A DNA stretch of 64,000 bases from Arthrobacter sp. DNA4 (GTDB lineage: Bacteria > Actinomycetota > Actinomycetes > Actinomycetales > Micrococcaceae): positions 1,178,001 to 1,242,000 of the forward strand of contig NZ_CP101466.1 of the NCBI RefSeq assembly GCF_024362385.1, read 5' to 3'. Below are positions 54,631-62,313 of this stretch, piece by piece (the first letter of the stretch is position 1; the number at the start of each line of letters is the position of its first letter). The notes beneath the pieces are model-generated. The model worked only from the letters and a program-made list of their open reading frames with translations. It did not search any database and was not told the DNA's origin. The translations under genes were made by a program, and so were the position numbers.

Positions 54631-55251
54631 ATGTACATTCCCGCCCACTTCGCCGCCCGGCCCGGCGCCATCCGGAACCTCCTGGCACACGCCGGTGCCG
54701 CCAATCTCGTCACCATGACCGACGGCGGCCTGCTGGCAACGCTGCTGCCCGTCGCGTTCAACCCGGGGGTGGGGGAGCATGGCGCACTGCAGGCGCACAT
54801 GGCGCGGAACAACCCGCAGTGGTCCAGCGCTCCCACCGCGGAGGCGCTCGCCATCATCCAGGGCCCCGATGACTACATCTCGCCGTCGTGGTATCCCGCC
54901 AAAGCAGAGCATGGCCGCGTGGTTCCCACCTGGAACTACAGCACCGCCCACGTCTACGGCGAGCTGGTGGTCCATGACGACGCCGGCTGGCTGGCACGGC
55001 ATGTGCGGCACCTGACCGGCCTGCACGAGGGCGGCCGGCAGGATCCGTGGACTGTGGACGACGCCCCGGAGAAGTTCATCGCCGGGCAGCTGCGCGCGAT
55101 CGTGGGCGTGGAACTGGTGATCACCAGGATCGAAGCGAAGGAGAAACTGAGCCAGAACCGCTCCGATGCCGACGCCGCGGGGGTGGCGGCGGGCCTCCGG
55201 GCCGACGGGCGGGAAGCCGGAGCGGCCGCCGTCGAACGCGTCCGCCCCTGA
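54631..55251 (+). CDS. PaiB-like FMN-binding regulator/protein
   Basis: 206 residues. MYIPAHFAARPGAI, NLVTMTDGGLLATLLPVAF, GPDDYISPSWYPAKAEHGRVVPTWNY and WTVDDAPEKFIAGQLRAIVG are typical of FMN_bind_2 (PaiB) proteins, a split-barrel flavin fold. In Bacillus PaiB represses genes for sporulation and degradative enzymes, but elsewhere the role is unknown. GAAAGG precedes the ATG. Second gene of the EamA operon. It ends 21 bases before the convergent methyltransferase. Confidence 0.87.
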   Translation: MYIPAHFAARPGAIRNLLAHAGAANLVTMTDGGLLATLLPVAFNPGVGEHGALQAHMARNNPQWSSAPTAEALAIIQGPDDYISPSWYPAKAEHGRVVPTWNYSTAHVYGELVVHDDAGWLARHVRHLTGLHEGGRQDPWTVDDAPEKFIAGQLRAIVGVELVITRIEAKEKLSQNRSDADAAGVAAGLRADGREAGAAAVERVRP

Positions 55252-55272
55252 GTCCCGGGAATCAGGCGGGCG

Positions 55273-56400
55273 CTAGGCTGTCCGTTCCAGGAGCACCATC
55301 ACCTCGTAGTGCGTGGTCTGCGGGAACATGTCCAGGACCCGTGCCCGCCGTGCAGTGAAGGACGGGAGCGCGGCCAGGTCGCGGGCCAGCGACTGGGCGT
55401 TGCAGCTGGAGTACACCACGTGCTGCACGTCCGAGGACTCCAGCCAGCCGCACAGCTCCTTGCCGATGCCGCGCCGCGGCGGGTTCACGATCACCAGTTC
55501 CGGCGACTGCTCCGCGGCGAGGGCGAACGCGGTGGCGTCCCCGGCGTGGAACTCCATGCCCGCCAGGCCTGCCTCGTCACTGCTGAGCCGCGCCGAGACG
55601 ATGGCCTCGCTGCTGGCTTCAATGCCGGTAACCGTCCGGGACGGGGCAGCGCTGTGCAGGGCGAAGCCGCCCACGCCGCAGTACAGGTCCCACACCGAGC
55701 CCGGCGCCAGTTCGTTGACCCACTCGCGCCCCTGCCGGTACAGGGCCGCGGCCATGCCGGTGTTGGTCTGGAAGAAGCTCTGGGGCCTCAGGTGCAGGTT
55801 GATGTCATTGACCCGCATCTCCAGGGTGGACTGCTCCGTCAGCAGGATCTCGCGGTCGCCTTCGAGTACGGCCTTGTGCTCCGGAAGCAGGTTGACGGAG
55901 ACCACCTTGACCTGCGGCAGGTCGGCCAGGAGCTCCGGAAGGTGCTTCCGGATCCGCGGCAGCACCTGTTCCGATCGAAGCACCAGGCGGAGCATCACGT
56001 CACCTGCCGGGGATTCGGTGATGATGACGTGTTTGAGTTCACCGGTCCGGCGTGGAACGTCGTAGGGGGTCAGGCGGAGGCGGCGGATGTAGGTGGCCAG
56101 CACCGGGAAGACGGCCCGCAGGCCGGGGGAGCAGACGCCGCACTTGCGCAGGTCCACGCCGTGGCCGTCGGCGTCGAGGATTCCGATGGTGGGGTTCTGC
56201 GCCGTCCCGCCGATCACCATCTTGGCCTTGTTGCGGAAGCCGGACTCCTGGCTGGCCACGGGCTCCAGCCACTCCAGCGAGGCGTGGTCGGACAGGAGGC
56301 CCTGGCAGTGCAGCTGCTTGCCGGTCAGCTGTTCGCCGTACGGCCTGCCCATCTGGGTGCAGGAGCGGCAGGTGCCGGCATCAAAGTAGGAACAGCGCAT
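55273..56400 (-). CDS. rlmC: RlmC/RumB-like 23S rRNA (uracil-C5) methyltransferase
   Basis: 375 residues. Four cysteines (Cys3, Cys11, Cys14, Cys90; CGVC at 87-90) suit a [4Fe-4S] cluster; SAM loop VWDLYCGVGGFALH; QSFFQTN; NPPRRGIG; and the catalytic Cys in YSSCNAQSLARDL. RlmC methylates U747 of 23S rRNA in Gram-negatives; actinobacterial members of this size may act on the same or a related uridine. The frame starts at the first Cys motif, so ATG 56398-56400 is well supported. Confidence 0.9.
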   Translation of the reverse strand: MRCSYFDAGTCRSCTQMGRPYGEQLTGKQLHCQGLLSDHASLEWLEPVASQESGFRNKAKMVIGGTAQNPTIGILDADGHGVDLRKCGVCSPGLRAVFPVLATYIRRLRLTPYDVPRRTGELKHVIITESPAGDVMLRLVLRSEQVLPRIRKHLPELLADLPQVKVVSVNLLPEHKAVLEGDREILLTEQSTLEMRVNDINLHLRPQSFFQTNTGMAAALYRQGREWVNELAPGSVWDLYCGVGGFALHSAAPSRTVTGIEASSEAIVSARLSSDEAGLAGMEFHAGDATAFALAAEQSPELVIVNPPRRGIGKELCGWLESSDVQHVVYSSCNAQSLARDLAALPSFTARRARVLDMFPQTTHYEVMVLLERTA

Positions 56401-56449
56401 GACTGCACAAGTTTACCCGGTCGCCTTCCCGGCCAGGACGGGAAGGCGC

Positions 56450-56479
56450 GACGGCGGCACCCGGCCATGTGCCGCCGTC
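56450..56479. repeat. Hairpin in the rlmC-permease divergent region
   Basis: GACGGCGGCAC (56450-56460) and GTGCCGCCGTC (56469-56479) pair across eight bases. It resembles the terminators here but stands between divergent starts, so there is nothing obvious for it to terminate. Confidence 0.6.
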
Positions 56480-56609
56480 GTACCTTCCATCGGGGCTCCA
56501 AACGTAACTCCGTGCAATATGAGCATGCTTCCATGCTTTTGATGCTGCTAAATTCGGCAGCCGTGCTACTTTCGGCACTGACACCGTGCATTTCTTCGTT
56601 TGGAGACCC

Positions 56610-58046
56610 GTGGAACCCACACCCCCGCTCACCCTCGATCCACGGCCTGCGGCGCCGCAGCCCGTGGAGTCCGTCCTCCGCCGTTCCATGGGGCCGCGCC
56701 ATCTGGTCATGATCGCCATGGGTGGGGTGATCGGCTCCGGCCTCTTCGTCAGCTCGGGCTACACCATCTCCCAGGCCGGCCCGCTTGGCGCCGTCATCGC
56801 GTACCTGGTGGGCGCCTTCGTGGTGTACCTGGTCATGGCATGCCTGGGCGAACTCGCCATCGCCTATCCCGTGTCCGGCGCCTTCCATATCTACGCCGCC
56901 CGCTCCATCGGACCGGCCACGGGGTTCGCCACGGCCTGGCTGTACTGGCTGTGCTGGGCCGTGGCCATCGGCTCAGAGTTCACCGCGTCCGGGCTCCTCA
57001 TGCAGCGCTGGTTCCCCGACGTCGACGTGTGGGTCTGGTGCCTGGTCTTTGCCGCCATCCTCTTTGGCTTCAACGCCGTCTCCTCCCGGTTCTTCGGCGA
57101 GGCCGAGTTCTGGTTCGCCATCGTTAAGGTGGCCGCCATCATCGGCCTGATCGTCCTGGGCGGGGCGGCGTTGTTCGGCTTCCATCCGCTCAGCAACGGC
57201 GGCAACCACCCGCTCCTGCTCCAGAACTTCGCCACGGAATCGGGGCTCTTCCCCAACGGATTCACCGGCATCCTGGTCACGGTCCTGGCCGTCTTCTATG
57301 CCTTCTCCGGGTCGGAACTCATCGGCGTCGCCGCCGGTGAAACCAAGGACCCCGCAACCGCCATTCCCAAGGCCATGCGCACCACCGTGATTCGGCTGCT
57401 GATCTTCTTCGTGGGCGCCATTACCGTTATCGCCGCCACCATCCCCTACACGGAAGTGGGGCTGGATGAGAGCCCGTTCGTCACTGTCTTCTCCGCCATC
57501 GGCGTCCCGTTCGCCGCGGACATCATGAACTTCGTCATCATCACGGCCCTGCTGTCCGCCGGAAACAGCGGCCTCTACTCCTGCGCCCGGATGCTGTATT
57601 CACTGGCCGACGAAGGGCAGGCACCACAGGCCCTGAAGAAGCTGAGCCGCCGGGGCATCCCCCTGGTTGCGCTCTCCGTGAGCATGGTGGGCGGCCTCGC
57701 TTCCCTGCTCAGCAGCGTGGTGGCCCCGGAAACGGTGTACCTGGTCCTCGTCTCCGTGGCAGGCTTCGCCGTGGTGGGGGTGTGGATGTCCATCACCGCC
57801 TCGCACTACTTCCACCGCCGTGCCTTCATCCGCGACGGCGGCGACCTCTCCACCCTCGCCTACCGGGCGCCCCTGTTCCCGCTGGTCCCCATCCTCGCGT
57901 TCTCCCTCTGCGTCATCTCCCTGGTCGGCATCGCGCTTGACCCGGCCCAGGCGGCGGCGCTCTACTTCGGCATCCCCTTCGTCGGCGCCTGCTACGCCTA
58001 CTTCCACTTCCGGCACGGACGCAGCTTCGCGCGGGCAGGCCGGTAG
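56610..58046 (+). CDS. mmuP: APC-family permease, probable S-methylmethionine/amino-acid uptake
   Basis: 478 residues from GTG 56610 (GGAG five bases upstream), twelve membrane segments. GGVIGSGLFVSSGYTISQAGPLG and GELAIAYPVSGAFHIYAARSIGPATGF are the AAT/LysP-MmuP branch of the APC superfamily. MmuM, the enzyme that uses S-methylmethionine, is encoded 1.7 kb downstream with two IclR regulators between, so this is the likely importer MmuP. By sequence alone another amino-acid substrate cannot be excluded. Confidence 0.8.
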   Translation: MEPTPPLTLDPRPAAPQPVESVLRRSMGPRHLVMIAMGGVIGSGLFVSSGYTISQAGPLGAVIAYLVGAFVVYLVMACLGELAIAYPVSGAFHIYAARSIGPATGFATAWLYWLCWAVAIGSEFTASGLLMQRWFPDVDVWVWCLVFAAILFGFNAVSSRFFGEAEFWFAIVKVAAIIGLIVLGGAALFGFHPLSNGGNHPLLLQNFATESGLFPNGFTGILVTVLAVFYAFSGSELIGVAAGETKDPATAIPKAMRTTVIRLLIFFVGAITVIAATIPYTEVGLDESPFVTVFSAIGVPFAADIMNFVIITALLSAGNSGLYSCARMLYSLADEGQAPQALKKLSRRGIPLVALSVSMVGGLASLLSSVVAPETVYLVLVSVAGFAVVGVWMSITASHYFHRRAFIRDGGDLSTLAYRAPLFPLVPILAFSLCVISLVGIALDPAQAAALYFGIPFVGACYAYFHFRHGRSFARAGR

Positions 58047-58141
58047 GCAGGGCACGGACGACGACGGCAGCGCCGCGGGTGGAACGAGCAGCGCCCGTGG
58101 AACAATGGGGCCGTTGTCAGCAGCCGGGAGGGCAGGAAAGC

Positions 58142-58903
58142 GTGGAATCAACCGCCGAGGCGTCCTCGATGGCGCAGGGACTGCGGATCCTGCGGCACGT
58201 GGTGGAACGGGAAAAGCGGGGGCAGGCGCCGCTGGGCGTTTCGCAGCTCGCCGCGGAGCTCGGCATGGAACAGAGCCGGGTGTCGCGCCTGGCCCAGGAG
58301 CTGTGCGGCCTGGAACTGCTGGAACGCTTTGACCGCGGACCATTCCGGACAGGCCCCCGCTTCTTCAGCCTGGCCTCCGCCTTGAACACGGGCTGGGTCC
58401 GGGAGGCGAAGCCGCTGCTCGAGGAGCTGGTTGCCGGGCTTGGAGTGCGGGCACGGCTTTCGATCCGCGACGGGTACCGGGTCATCCTGCTCCGCGCCTC
58501 GAGCAATGAAGCCGTGCCCGGCAGTTTCGTGGTGCCCGGCATGGTCACGCCCGTCTGGTGCACCGGCGCCGGGAGGGCCCTGCTGTGGGACTTCGACCGG
58601 TCCGCCCTGGCGGACCTGCTCGCGGACGTGAATTACATCGGCATCGGCGGACCGGGCGCTGCCCACACCACCGACGGCATCTGGGACCTGCTGGTGCGGG
58701 ACCGCACTGCCGGCTTCATCGCCGCCGAGGAGGAGTTTGAGCACGGCGTGGTGGAGCTGGCCGTGCCAGTGCGGGACGCCGGCGGTTCCATCATGGGGGC
58801 GCTCAGCGTGCTGGGCAGCCGGGGAGAGTTCGGGGCTGATTTCGCCTCGGCGGCAGCTGTGCTTTCGTCCGCCGCCGCGCGCCTCAGTGCACCCGGAACC
58901 TGA
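58142..58903 (+). CDS. IclR-family regulator
   Basis: 253 residues from GTG 58142. Winged helix (LGVSQLAAELGMEQSRVSRL) and IclR effector domain (RARLSIRDGYRVILLRASSN, CTGAGRALLWDFDRS, AEEEFEHGVVELAVPVRDAGG). It follows the permease on the same strand and ends three bases from the convergent second IclR gene, with which it shares about the same length and layout. The two probably arose by duplication and may regulate uptake and use of S-methylmethionine. Confidence 0.88.
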   Translation: MESTAEASSMAQGLRILRHVVEREKRGQAPLGVSQLAAELGMEQSRVSRLAQELCGLELLERFDRGPFRTGPRFFSLASALNTGWVREAKPLLEELVAGLGVRARLSIRDGYRVILLRASSNEAVPGSFVVPGMVTPVWCTGAGRALLWDFDRSALADLLADVNYIGIGGPGAAHTTDGIWDLLVRDRTAGFIAAEEEFEHGVVELAVPVRDAGGSIMGALSVLGSRGEFGADFASAAAVLSSAAARLSAPGT

Positions 58904-58906
58904 CAC

Positions 58907-59668
58907 TCAGCTCCGGTAGCCGAGCCTTGACTCAAGCCAGGATCCCTGGGCCACCAGGGCAGCTGCGCACGATTCCCGCCGCGGTTCCAGCCGGTCCTTG
59001 ATGCCCACGATCTGCAGGGCCGCCACCACGTCGCCCTTGAAGTCGCGGACCGGCACGGCCAGGGAGTACAGCCCGGGCTCGGCTTCTTCATCCACGATCG
59101 AGTATCCGCGGGCGCGCGCGGTTTCCCGCCGCGCCAGGAACTCATCCACGCCTGCAGGCGTGTTGGGGCCGTGGCGCGTGAACGCGACCTTTGAAAACAC
59201 GCTCCGGACCTCCTCTTCCGGTGCTTCCCACAGGACCGCCTGGCCGGCGTCACTGCAGTAGGCAGGATAAGGGCGGCCCAGCCATGAACCCACCAGGTTG
59301 CTGCCGGCCGGGACGCTCTCACCGATGGTCACCGTGCTGTCACCGCTCAGCACTCCAAGGAAGCACGCCTCATTGGTCCCGGCGGCCAGGGCGTCCAAGG
59401 CGGCGGCGCCGTCGGCCTGGAGCCGGCGTTCGGTCAGGAGCTGCGCGTCGGTGTAGACCGACCAGTCCAGGACGTAGGTGCGCGCCGCAGTGCGGGCCAG
59501 GAAGCCTTCCTGTCCGCCGGTCCGCAGGCTGCGGGACACCTGGCTCCGGTCCCGGTCCAGATCGGCGGCGACCTCGGCAGCGCTGCCGCCGGGAAACCCC
59601 CGTGCGTGGCGTTCCCCAACGGCAAGCAGGGCCTGGATTCCGCGGCCCATGCTGGAGGTCTTCGACAT
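58907..59668 (-). CDS. IclR-family regulator, second copy
   Basis: 253 residues: SAAEVAADLDRDRSQVSRSL helix-turn-helix, then an IclR ligand domain (TVTIGESVPAGSNLVGSWL, CSDAGQAVLWEAPEEE, SLAVPVRDFKGDVVAALQIVG). Divergent from mmuM. A TAGACT box seven bases before ATG 59666-59668 suggests leaderless transcription. Its position makes it the probable regulator of mmuM. Stop codons of the two IclR genes are three bases apart. Confidence 0.9.
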   Translation of the reverse strand: MSKTSSMGRGIQALLAVGERHARGFPGGSAAEVAADLDRDRSQVSRSLRTGGQEGFLARTAARTYVLDWSVYTDAQLLTERRLQADGAAALDALAAGTNEACFLGVLSGDSTVTIGESVPAGSNLVGSWLGRPYPAYCSDAGQAVLWEAPEEEVRSVFSKVAFTRHGPNTPAGVDEFLARRETARARGYSIVDEEAEPGLYSLAVPVRDFKGDVVAALQIVGIKDRLEPRRESCAAALVAQGSWLESRLGYRS

Positions 59669-59675
59669 AAAAGTT

Positions 59676-59768
59676 AGTCTAGCGATCCGAAAGGGGCCCT
59701 CCGGTGTGGCCGGTTGCTGGTGCCGGTAACACTCAGTAAAAGCATGAGCCCATGCCTATAGTGAACTC
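59676..59768. promoter_or_regulatory. Divergent leaderless promoters of iclR and mmuM
   Basis: TATAGT (59757-59762) stands six bases before the mmuM ATG; TAGACT (minus, 59681-59676) stands seven before the IclR ATG. Neither start has a ribosome-binding site. The region between them is the likely IclR-binding segment. Confidence 0.65.
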
Positions 59769-60725
59769 ATGCCTCCCATTTCTTCCCTCTCCGCCGCACT
59801 GGAATCCGGTCGCACCCTGATTGCCGACGGCGCCCTGGCCACCGAGCTGGAGGCGCGCGGCTGCAACCTGGACGACCCTCTGTGGTCGGCCAAGGTCCTG
59901 CTCGAGCAGCCCGGGCTTATCCGGGACGTGCACCGCGACTACTTCGCGGCGGGGGCGAACATCGCCACCACGGCCAGCTACCAGGCAACGCCCCGGGGGT
60001 TTGCGGCACGGGGCATGGCTGAGGAGGAAGCCCTTGACCTGGTTGCACTGTCCGTACGGCTGGCGGATGAAGCCCGGCGGGAGCACCTGATGGAGCATCC
60101 GGACGCCGGGCCGCTGCTGGTGGGGGGCTCCGTGGGCCCGTACGGCGCCTACCTCGCGGACGGCTCGGAATACCGGGGGGACTACAGCCTCGCCCCCGGC
60201 GAGTTCGAGGAGTTCCATGCTCCCCGCGTAGCGGCACTGGTCAAGGCCGGCGTGGACTTCCTCGCCTTCGAGACGCTGCCCTCCTTCGCCGAGGCGGAGG
60301 CCCTGCTGGCACTCAGCCGGGAACACGGCGTCGACACCTGGTTTTCCTTTTCCCTCCGCGACGGCGGCCACATCAGCGACGGCACGCCGCTGGCCGATGT
60401 GGCGCAACGCGTGAACGGGCACCCGCACGTTGCGGCGGTCGGAGTGAACTGTGTGCCCCTTGACCTGGTAGGCCCGGCGCTCGCCGCCCTGCGCCTGCAC
60501 ACGGAGATACCCCTGGTGGCCTACCCGAATTCGGGGGAGACCTACGATTCCGCAACCAAGACGTGGAGCCAGGCAAGCGGAGGGTACGGCGGCTCGGCCG
60601 GGGGAGGGGCGCCTGCAGGCCTTGCCGCCGGTGCCGGTGAATGGCAGCAGGCGGGCGCACGCATCCTGGGCGGCTGCTGCCGGACCACTCCCCGGGACAT
60701 CGCCGCATTGGCCGCGCAGGCGTAG
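59769..60725 (+). CDS. mmuM: Homocysteine S-methyltransferase
   Basis: 318 residues. LIADGALATELEARGCNLDDPLWSA at the start, ITTASYQAT-type TTASYQATPRGF, FETLPSFAEAEAL, and the zinc cysteines in VGVNCVP and GGCCRTTP are the MmuM/BHMT-type hallmarks. It moves a methyl group from S-methylmethionine (or SAM) to homocysteine and makes two methionines. The insertion GGYGGSAGGGAPAGLAAG near residue 275 is long and Gly-rich for the family. Leaderless start at ATG 59769. Confidence 0.93.
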   Translation: MPPISSLSAALESGRTLIADGALATELEARGCNLDDPLWSAKVLLEQPGLIRDVHRDYFAAGANIATTASYQATPRGFAARGMAEEEALDLVALSVRLADEARREHLMEHPDAGPLLVGGSVGPYGAYLADGSEYRGDYSLAPGEFEEFHAPRVAALVKAGVDFLAFETLPSFAEAEALLALSREHGVDTWFSFSLRDGGHISDGTPLADVAQRVNGHPHVAAVGVNCVPLDLVGPALAALRLHTEIPLVAYPNSGETYDSATKTWSQASGGYGGSAGGGAPAGLAAGAGEWQQAGARILGGCCRTTPRDIAALAAQA

Positions 60726-60780
60726 CGTTCCGGGAACACTGCCGCCTCCACGGGTGTTAAACCCAGTGGAGAAGCGAACA

Positions 60781-61128
60781 ATGGACACCAGAACTTACAC
60801 AGCACTTGTCATACCGGTAAGCAATGCCGAGCCCATCCGCCTGGAGCAGGTGGACGCGGACCTGAAGGCCCTTGAAGCCCTGGTGGGCGGCCCGCTGGAA
60901 TCGGTGATCCGCGGCGACTGGCATGTCTACCTCAACGCGGAAAGCGTCACGAGGCTCCTGCCGGTCAACTTCCGCGCGGGGCAGCTGATGCACGAATGCG
61001 GCCTGGACCTTGACGGGATCCGCGGCACCGCAGTGTTCCTGGGCCGTGGCGAACACGGCACCGAGGCAGACCTCCCCGAGCACCTGGAGCGGCTCGTGGA
61101 GGAGCTTTTCGGAGCATTAGCCGCCTAA
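60781..61128 (+). CDS. DUF3846-like protein
   Basis: 115 residues. ALVIPVSNAEPIRLEQVDAD, ALVGGPLESV, HVYLNAES, LPVNFRAGQLM and GTAVFLGRG match DUF3846, a small domain also found in actinophages, function unknown. GGAGAAG precedes the ATG. It ends with a TAA that overlaps the stop of the convergent DHFR-like gene. A phage origin is possible but no other phage gene is near. Confidence 0.7.
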   Translation: MDTRTYTALVIPVSNAEPIRLEQVDADLKALEALVGGPLESVIRGDWHVYLNAESVTRLLPVNFRAGQLMHECGLDLDGIRGTAVFLGRGEHGTEADLPEHLERLVEELFGALAA

Positions 61129-61679
61129 TCCCTGGCGCGTACCCCGTAGGTGCTTAGCACGTTGCCCTTGCTGGTTGCCGACTGGTCCTGCAGCACCAGG
61201 CGGGTCAGTGGGTCGCCGTCCTCGAACAGCCGGCGGCCGCTGCCGGCGATCACCGGGTGGGTCATCAGCTGCAGCGAGTCCAGCAGACCGGCGAACAGCA
61301 GCTGCCGCACCACGGAGATGCTTCCGCACACGGCGATTTCCCCGCCGTCGCGTTCCCTTAACGCGCCCACGAACTCCGTCAGCGGCGCGTCCATCACCCG
61401 CGAGTTCTGCCATTCCAGCGGTCCCGTCAGCGTGTGCGATGCAACGAACTTCTCCACGGGGTTGATGAACGCGGCAAAGTCCTGGTCCTGCGGGGCGGTG
61501 GGCCAGTAATCCGCCCACTCCTGGTAGCTCACGCGGCCCAGGATGACGGTGTCCACGGTGTTGATCATCCTGGCCAGGCCCGTACCGAGCTCCTCGTCGA
61601 AGCTGTCGAACTGGAACTTGAAAGGTTCGGACACCACCCCATCCACGGAGTGGAACAGGCCGGCAGTGACTTTGCGCAT
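61125..61679 (-). CDS. Dihydrofolate-reductase/RibD-C-like protein
   Basis: 184 residues of the YyaP/YwjB group: MRKVTAGLFHSVDGVVSEP, TVILGRVSYQEWADYWP, EIAVCGSISVVRQLLFAGL, DSLQLMTHPVIAGSGRRLF. The fold is that of dihydrofolate reductase and RibD; these stand-alone members have no proven substrate. Its stop overlaps the convergent DUF3846 stop. Confidence 0.88.
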   Translation of the reverse strand: MRKVTAGLFHSVDGVVSEPFKFQFDSFDEELGTGLARMINTVDTVILGRVSYQEWADYWPTAPQDQDFAAFINPVEKFVASHTLTGPLEWQNSRVMDAPLTEFVGALRERDGGEIAVCGSISVVRQLLFAGLLDSLQLMTHPVIAGSGRRLFEDGDPLTRLVLQDQSATSKGNVLSTYGVRARD

Positions 61680-61901
61680 GGGAGCCTCCAGATAATATGC
61701 GGACAGGCCTTACGGTATTCGGCCAAGTCCTGTGCGGGAAGGGTTTTGGGCCGGTCGTTTCGGCCCCCGGATCCGGACGACGCCGGCAGTCACGTTAGCT
61801 TCATCACTCGCCGTGTTGTCTTGCGCAGTTTCGAACCTGCCGGGCCCCATACTGGTGAGTGAACGGCTTTCGCCGTCCCCCGGCCAGGCAGGAGGAAGTG
61901 C

Positions 61902-62297
61902 ATGGAAACCCTGAAAAAAGTCGTGACCAACCAGTATTTCCCTGCCGGCGCCGTGCTGTCTGCCGTCCTGCTGTTCTGGGTTGTCGCCATGCTGGGCGGG
62001 CTGTCGCTGCTCAACAACAACCAGCCGCCGTTGACCACCCTGACCTGGATGCTGTTCGTCTACGCCGCAGCTGTGCTGACGCCCCTCGCGGGACTGCTGG
62101 CCGCCGCCGACCTGGTGCGGCGCTGGCGCCGCAACCGTGCTGCCGTCCCGGCCCCCTCCGCGGCCGCCGGCACGGTCAACGTTCCTGCCGGTGCCGGGGA
62201 ATCGGGCCAGCCCGCCCAGCCCCAGGCTTCCCAGTCCCAGAACTCCCAGCCCGCGCCGGCCAAGCCGCAGCGCCCGGGCCGCCAGGAAGCAGCCTGA
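61902..62297 (+). CDS. Small membrane protein with Pro/Gln-rich tail
   Basis: 131 residues. Two membrane segments (FPAGAVLSAVLLFWVVAMLG and WMLFVYAAAVLTPLAGLLAA), then RRWRRNR and a tail rich in Pro, Ala, Gln and Ser that is probably disordered and cytoplasmic. Function not recognised. GGAGGAAG lies before the ATG. The 222 bases upstream hold no gene. Confidence 0.75.
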   Translation: METLKKVVTNQYFPAGAVLSAVLLFWVVAMLGGLSLLNNNQPPLTTLTWMLFVYAAAVLTPLAGLLAAADLVRRWRRNRAAVPAPSAAAGTVNVPAGAGESGQPAQPQASQSQNSQPAPAKPQRPGRQEAA

Positions 62298-62313
62298 CCC
62301 CGGAGTCTTCCGG

